From: Caccocola sp964450835
GTDB lineage: Bacteria > Synergistota > Synergistia > Synergistales > Synergistaceae
DNA length: 63,294 bases
Reading direction: 5' to 3'
NCBI GenBank assembly: GCA_964450835.1
Contig: CAYVEQ010000004.1
Span: 1 to 63,294, forward strand
Shown here in pieces: positions 59,855-63,294 of the stretch. The notes under the pieces were generated by a model. It searched no databases, was not told the origin of the DNA, and saw only the letters and a program-made list of their open reading frames with translations. Numbering within the stretch: position 1 is the stretch's first letter; each line of letters opens with the position of its first letter. Made by a program: the position numbers and the translations under genes.

Positions 59855-61363
59855 GCGCTGCTGCTGGGCGACAGGGATGAGACTCGCAATACGGTCCGGT
59901 GCGTTATGGATATGTGGAAGGTTGCGGATAAACTGGAGCCTGTTGTAGTGCTTGACTTTGACGGAAGTTTATACGAGCGTTCCGGCGGCAAAGGACTGCT
60001 CGTTGATTTCTCAAGCATCGGCAGTTATGTTCCGGATTTTTACACTCCTCTTCTGCGCCACGGCTGTTACGAAGAAAGTCCGCGGGCGAGCGCGGAGCTA
60101 ATCGTCGATTTAATCATGACGGATAAACAGAGCAAAGGCAGCAACGACGAGTTCTGGACTCAGAGCGCAAGGCAGCTTATGGCCGAGTATTCTGAATACG
60201 GTCTCATCCTGGCCGGCCTGGATGCGATAAATAAAGGCGGAGAAAATAATTTTGCGCTGCGCTTTGCCGGCGCGCACGGTTTTCTTTACTCTCTGATGCG
60301 TAATATTGTATCAAAAAGAGAGAAAGAGACCGTGCGCTGGGGAGACATCTCCAATTCTCTGCGAGAGTGGCAAGTGGGATCTTTAACAGAGTTTGAAAAA
60401 AACTTTAGCAATGAGCTGAGGGAGCAGCACAGCGGCGACGCGATCCCCTTCTCTGAAACGCTTGCTTTGTACACGAAATCGTCAAGCGGCAATACCGCCG
60501 GCTGTGTTTTTGGCACAGCCGTGGCTTTCGGCGGCGCTTTCTGGCAATTTAACAATAAAATCGCCAAGAAGGCGGATATCTACGACAAATTCAAATCTTT
60601 GGATCTCCGCGCCTTTATTGACGGCGAATGCGGCGAAGACGGAAAAATATTATTTGTTGCCGGAGGGGCGGACAGAAAATTTTCGTCCATTCTCGCGCTC
60701 ATGACTCTTATGGGCTGCTGCGCTGCGGCGGACTCCGCGAACAAGAGATTTGCCTGCTTAATCTCAGACATTGCGGCGTGGGATATATTCGGAGGGCTGT
60801 GCAAACTGAAAGATAATTTTCCGAACTCGTTCAGGCTGATAACGGGCGTTGAGGATTTCGCCCGCGGCGCACGGCTCACCGATATAAGCGCTGAAGACTG
60901 GATAGACAAACTCGCCGAACTTACCGGTCAAAACGTCATCTGGCATAAGAGCGACAGCGGATTTATCAAGAAACTGTTTAAACACCGCACAGCCGCGATG
61001 AATCTGATGTACGACGTGAGCGTCTTAGGCGGCGACGGCCTCGCGGCGATAGAGCGCGGCGGAGAAATACAGTATGAGTATATTCCGCGGGCCGTTGATT
61101 CGGACGGCGCGCCCGCCGTGCGCAAACCCGCGACCCGCTCCGGATCGTCCGCCGGTTCGTGGTTTGAGAAGATGAAGGCGCGACTTGAGGCGGAGGCATT
61201 GGAACGCGAGAAAACGGCGGCGCTGAAATGCAAAATTTTTGAGAAAATGCAGGCGCTCACTGAAGATGATGAAACGAAAGACGATGAAGGAGGCGAAGAA
61301 GACGGCGATTCAGACGGCGATCTTTGGACGGGTGATGACGATGACGATGACGATGACGATTAA
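59657..61363 (+). CDS. Degenerate VirD4/TraG coupling-protein homologue with acidic tail
   Basis: 568 residues from ATG 59657, or 518 from ATG 59807, which carries its own RBS. 'VVVLDFDGSLYERSGGKGLL' (97-116) parallels the 'DpKGElye' region of type IV coupling proteins, and 'DEFWTQSARQLMAEYSEYGL' (164-183) their conserved 'FW..A..LL' segment. Where Walker A should be stands 'LLLGDRDETRNTV' (68-80), lacking GxGKT. Where Walker B DE should be stands 'RFACLISDIAAW' (364-375). A coiled coil precedes a tail rich in Glu and Asp ending in nine Asp. The gene looks maintained: long, unbroken, with RBS. It is the first gene of a two-gene unit. Transfer genes are otherwise absent. Confidence 0.6.
   Translation: MTEQVRNFFEREREIENGKAEWKNGETHTTARCGADVRSARTEETKGDCVMTEWASNFSERDIENGALLLGDRDETRNTVRCVMDMWKVADKLEPVVVLDFDGSLYERSGGKGLLVDFSSIGSYVPDFYTPLLRHGCYEESPRASAELIVDLIMTDKQSKGSNDEFWTQSARQLMAEYSEYGLILAGLDAINKGGENNFALRFAGAHGFLYSLMRNIVSKREKETVRWGDISNSLREWQVGSLTEFEKNFSNELREQHSGDAIPFSETLALYTKSSSGNTAGCVFGTAVAFGGAFWQFNNKIAKKADIYDKFKSLDLRAFIDGECGEDGKILFVAGGADRKFSSILALMTLMGCCAAADSANKRFACLISDIAAWDIFGGLCKLKDNFPNSFRLITGVEDFARGARLTDISAEDWIDKLAELTGQNVIWHKSDSGFIKKLFKHRTAAMNLMYDVSVLGGDGLAAIERGGEIQYEYIPRAVDSDGAPAVRKPATRSGSSAGSWFEKMKARLEAEALEREKTAALKCKIFEKMQALTEDDETKDDEGGEEDGDSDGDLWTGDDDDDDDDD
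61334..61360 (+). repeat. GATGAC hexanucleotide microsatellite
   Basis: Four and a half perfect units of GATGAC immediately before the TAA, encoding the terminal Asp run of the upstream gene. Slippage here would change tail length in steps of two residues. Confidence 0.9.
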
Positions 61364-61429
61364 AACGGCGCTTGCGGGTAATGGCGGAATTGGCATATGG
61401 AACGACAACATCAAAAGGAGGATTTTGAA

Positions 61430-63166
61430 ATGACGGTTTCAATTGACAGGGCGAACGCGACTGGTGCGCAGAGCGGACGCGGGCTTCCGCCGATTTGCAA
61501 ATTCTGCGGCAGAGAGCTGACTGATAAGAAGAACATAAAATCCGAGATCCGCACGGACGAAGGAAAGCTTGATCAGATAGCCACTATTCTGTCGTCGCGC
61601 GATCATAACAACGTGGCGATCACGGGGAAGGCCGGAACGGGAAAGACTGCTCTCGTCTCCGCTCTCGCGGCGGAGGTCGCGGCCGGGAAGTATCCCGCGC
61701 TGACCGGACGGCGCATCGTTGAGATAAACATAGATTCTTTGCTGCGCGAATCGTACAGCATCGCCGAAAAGGGCGAGCGCATGGCGAACCTGATGAAAGA
61801 GGCGGAGCGCGAAAGGATAATATTATTCTTTGACGAAGGGCACCGCCTCTGTGAGTTCGGCGAAAGCAACAGCCTCGCCAATATCCTGAAGCCTTATCTG
61901 ACGGACGATAAGGTGCAGGTGATTATTGCGACGACGACCGACGAGTACAAAGCTTTTATCGCGCGCGACCCCGCCTTCAGACGCCGTTTTGAAGAGGTGC
62001 TGCACAGCGAGCCGGATGCCGGCAAGACGTGCGAGATACTGCGGTACGTCGCGGAGAGGCGTTATCCTGAAGTCACCGTCGAAGATGAAGCTCTGAACTC
62101 GTTAGTAGAGCTTGGCATACGCTATATCCCCGACAGAAACAACCCCGATAAATCGCTCTCGCTGCTTGACAATGCAGTCGCGTGGGAGAAGAATCACCGG
62201 GGCAAAGGCGTCGTCACGAAAGATATTGTATGCGGGATTATTTCAGAGCGCATTGGCGTGGCGAAGGACTTTCTCTCCGCGGACGTAAAGAAAAATCTCA
62301 AAGGACTGTCGGATTTTTTAGCGGAAAAATTTCCCGGCTGGGAAAATGCGTGCGGTAAAATCGCGGAAAGCGTGAGCAGGGCGCAGACCAGAAACCTCAG
62401 AGAGAGCGGGCCGCTCTCGTCTACGATCCTTTGCGGAGAAGATTTGCAGTTGATGACGGACATCGCGAAAGCGACGGTCAACAGGCTGGGATGCGTCGGC
62501 AAAGGGGCCGTTTACACTGTCGACGTATCTCGCATCGACAACTCCGACCCTTACACGAAATACGTTCTGAAAAACCCGCAGGCTGCCGTGATTTTCACAG
62601 AAATAAGCAGCACGACGCCTCTTGTGATCCTGGGCCGGCTGAACGAGGTTTTGCGCTCCGGCGAATTGAAGGAATTGAAGGACGGAAGCGGCAGGAATGC
62701 GAGTTACAGCCGAGCTCACGTCTTCTTCCTGTGCCGCGGAAAAATAGAAGCGGCGCGCGTCCTCGGCTTCGGGAACGACGCGGGAGGAGGTACGCTTCGG
62801 ATAGACGGCGAAACTGCGGCGGCGCTTGAGGCCATGGGCGCTGACAAAGAGGAGATCATAGCGGTCGGCGCTCCGGACGGAGCGAAAAGAAATAAGATAT
62901 ACGGGAGCGTCTTCCTGCCGAAGCTCGCCGACGGCGCGAAAGAATGCGGATGCGGCGGGCAGATGTCGTTATCCGGGTCCGCCGAAGCTCGCGTCATTGA
63001 ACTCCTCGGTGCTGAGACGGCCTGGAGCGACATGCACGACGCAATAGAAGAGATAGTGCGCGCTGCGCTCGCGTCGGACGCGGCCGATATCAAGATCGAT
63101 TTCGCGGACGGGAGGTTCATCGCCGTACCTTCCCTCACAATGAATATTGACCCAAGCCGCGGCTGA
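61430..63166 (+). CDS. Clp/Hsp100-like protein with degenerate second AAA+ module
   Basis: 578 residues. A Cys pair 'PPICKFCGRELTD' (20-32) precedes the first module: Walker A 'ITGKAGTGKTALV' (64-76), Walker B 'IILFFDEGHRL' (131-141), sensor 1 'QVIIATTTDEYKAFIARDPA' (164-183) and arginine-finger region 'FRRRFEEVL' (184-192). This resembles ClpB/ClpA D1. The second module keeps the D2 layout ('LNEVLRSGELKELKDGSGRN', 405-424; 'AHVFFLCRG', 430-438) but has 'CGEDLQLMT' (336-344) for Walker A and 'AAVIFTEIS' (386-394) for Walker B. AAAAGGAGG lies 8 nt before the ATG. There is no tripping N-domain or middle domain, so substrate recognition must differ from ClpB. Confidence 0.75.
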   Translation: MTVSIDRANATGAQSGRGLPPICKFCGRELTDKKNIKSEIRTDEGKLDQIATILSSRDHNNVAITGKAGTGKTALVSALAAEVAAGKYPALTGRRIVEINIDSLLRESYSIAEKGERMANLMKEAERERIILFFDEGHRLCEFGESNSLANILKPYLTDDKVQVIIATTTDEYKAFIARDPAFRRRFEEVLHSEPDAGKTCEILRYVAERRYPEVTVEDEALNSLVELGIRYIPDRNNPDKSLSLLDNAVAWEKNHRGKGVVTKDIVCGIISERIGVAKDFLSADVKKNLKGLSDFLAEKFPGWENACGKIAESVSRAQTRNLRESGPLSSTILCGEDLQLMTDIAKATVNRLGCVGKGAVYTVDVSRIDNSDPYTKYVLKNPQAAVIFTEISSTTPLVILGRLNEVLRSGELKELKDGSGRNASYSRAHVFFLCRGKIEAARVLGFGNDAGGGTLRIDGETAAALEAMGADKEEIIAVGAPDGAKRNKIYGSVFLPKLADGAKECGCGGQMSLSGSAEARVIELLGAETAWSDMHDAIEEIVRAALASDAADIKIDFADGRFIAVPSLTMNIDPSRG

Positions 63167-63219
63167 ACGTTTGGCGGCTCCGCAATAAGAATACCGCGGT
63201 AATCCGCGTGAAGCGCATA

Positions 63220-63260
63220 AAACGCGCAGGAGGGGCTTTGACAGCCCTCCCGCGCGTTTT
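63220..63260 (+). terminator. Terminator of the two-gene NTPase unit
   Basis: AACGCGC/GCGCGTT and GGAGGG/CCCTCC arms around a short loop (63220-63260), with one bulge, followed by TTTT. It closes transcription 55 nt after the stop. Confidence 0.7.
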
Positions 63261-63294
63261 GCTTTACTGATGAAGCAGTCTGTCAGCCGTCTTA

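Noticed and set aside
1..63294. CRISPR arrays, intact insertion sequences, rRNA genes and replication origins
   Set aside because: I looked for regularly spaced repeats, transposase genes with terminal repeats, rRNA core segments and DnaA-box clusters and saw none.

Overview
The window is about 63 kb of a scaffolded draft bacterial chromosome; two runs of exactly 100 N (42988-43087, 52955-53054) are assembly placeholders. Coding is dense and moderately GC-rich, with many TTG and GTG starts behind strong AGGAGG sites. TAXI-type TRAP transport, Rex, YajC-SecDF, and an mreBCD-mrdA-minCDE-rodA block suggest an anaerobic, amino-acid-using diderm, most likely a member of the Synergistota. That placement is inferred from gene content and order; no rRNA is present.

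Layout. 1-1050: an orphan BECR-type nuclease-like gene, a possible structured RNA, and repeat-rich noncoding DNA. 1.0-11.8 kb: transport and metabolism, comprising a fused TRAP permease with its TAXI receptor and a DUF1850 protein, an unusual membrane-anchored periplasmic-binding protein, an acyl-CoA ligase and codBA. 11.9-14.05 kb: groES-groEL under a perfect CIRCE operator. 14.05-15.3 kb: wreckage of a gspF/pilC gene followed by an orphan prepilin. 15.5-21.4 kb: guaA, an S4-domain protein, rex and yajC-secD-secF. 21.5-27.7 kb: a LapA-like protein, recJ, rel, dtd, a metallo-beta-lactamase-fold hydrolase and radC. 27.7-34.7 kb: the cell-shape and division block mreB-mreC-mreD-mrdA-minC-minD-minE-rodA. 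34.7-45.4 kb: two proteins of the TIGR03960/TIGR03936 pair, an RNase G/E, smc, a methyltransferase, rsmI (interrupted by a gap) and metG. 45.7-49.04 kb: tatD, tgt and a TsaC/Sua5 protein, then tRNA-Gly(UCC) and tRNA-Ala(CGC).

Immediately after tRNA-Ala the character changes and an accessory island runs to the end of the window. It holds an excisionase-like HTH protein, a multiply frameshifted DUF234-type ATPase, a metallophosphoesterase, two divergent HipA-superfamily kinases of different subfamilies with a decayed HTH gene beside one of them, two paralogous HTH proteins I cannot name, a small helical protein, and several NTPase-like genes.

The most unusual locus is the two-gene unit at 59657-63166. 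One gene resembles a VirD4/TraG coupling protein whose Walker A and Walker B positions are both degenerate and which ends in a poly-aspartate tail. The other is a Clp/Hsp100-like protein with an intact first AAA+ module and a second module lacking both Walker motifs. A further AAA protein at 56445-58211 has Asn in place of the Walker A Lys. Together they look like an undescribed set of partly pseudo-enzymatic NTPases; their function is unknown.
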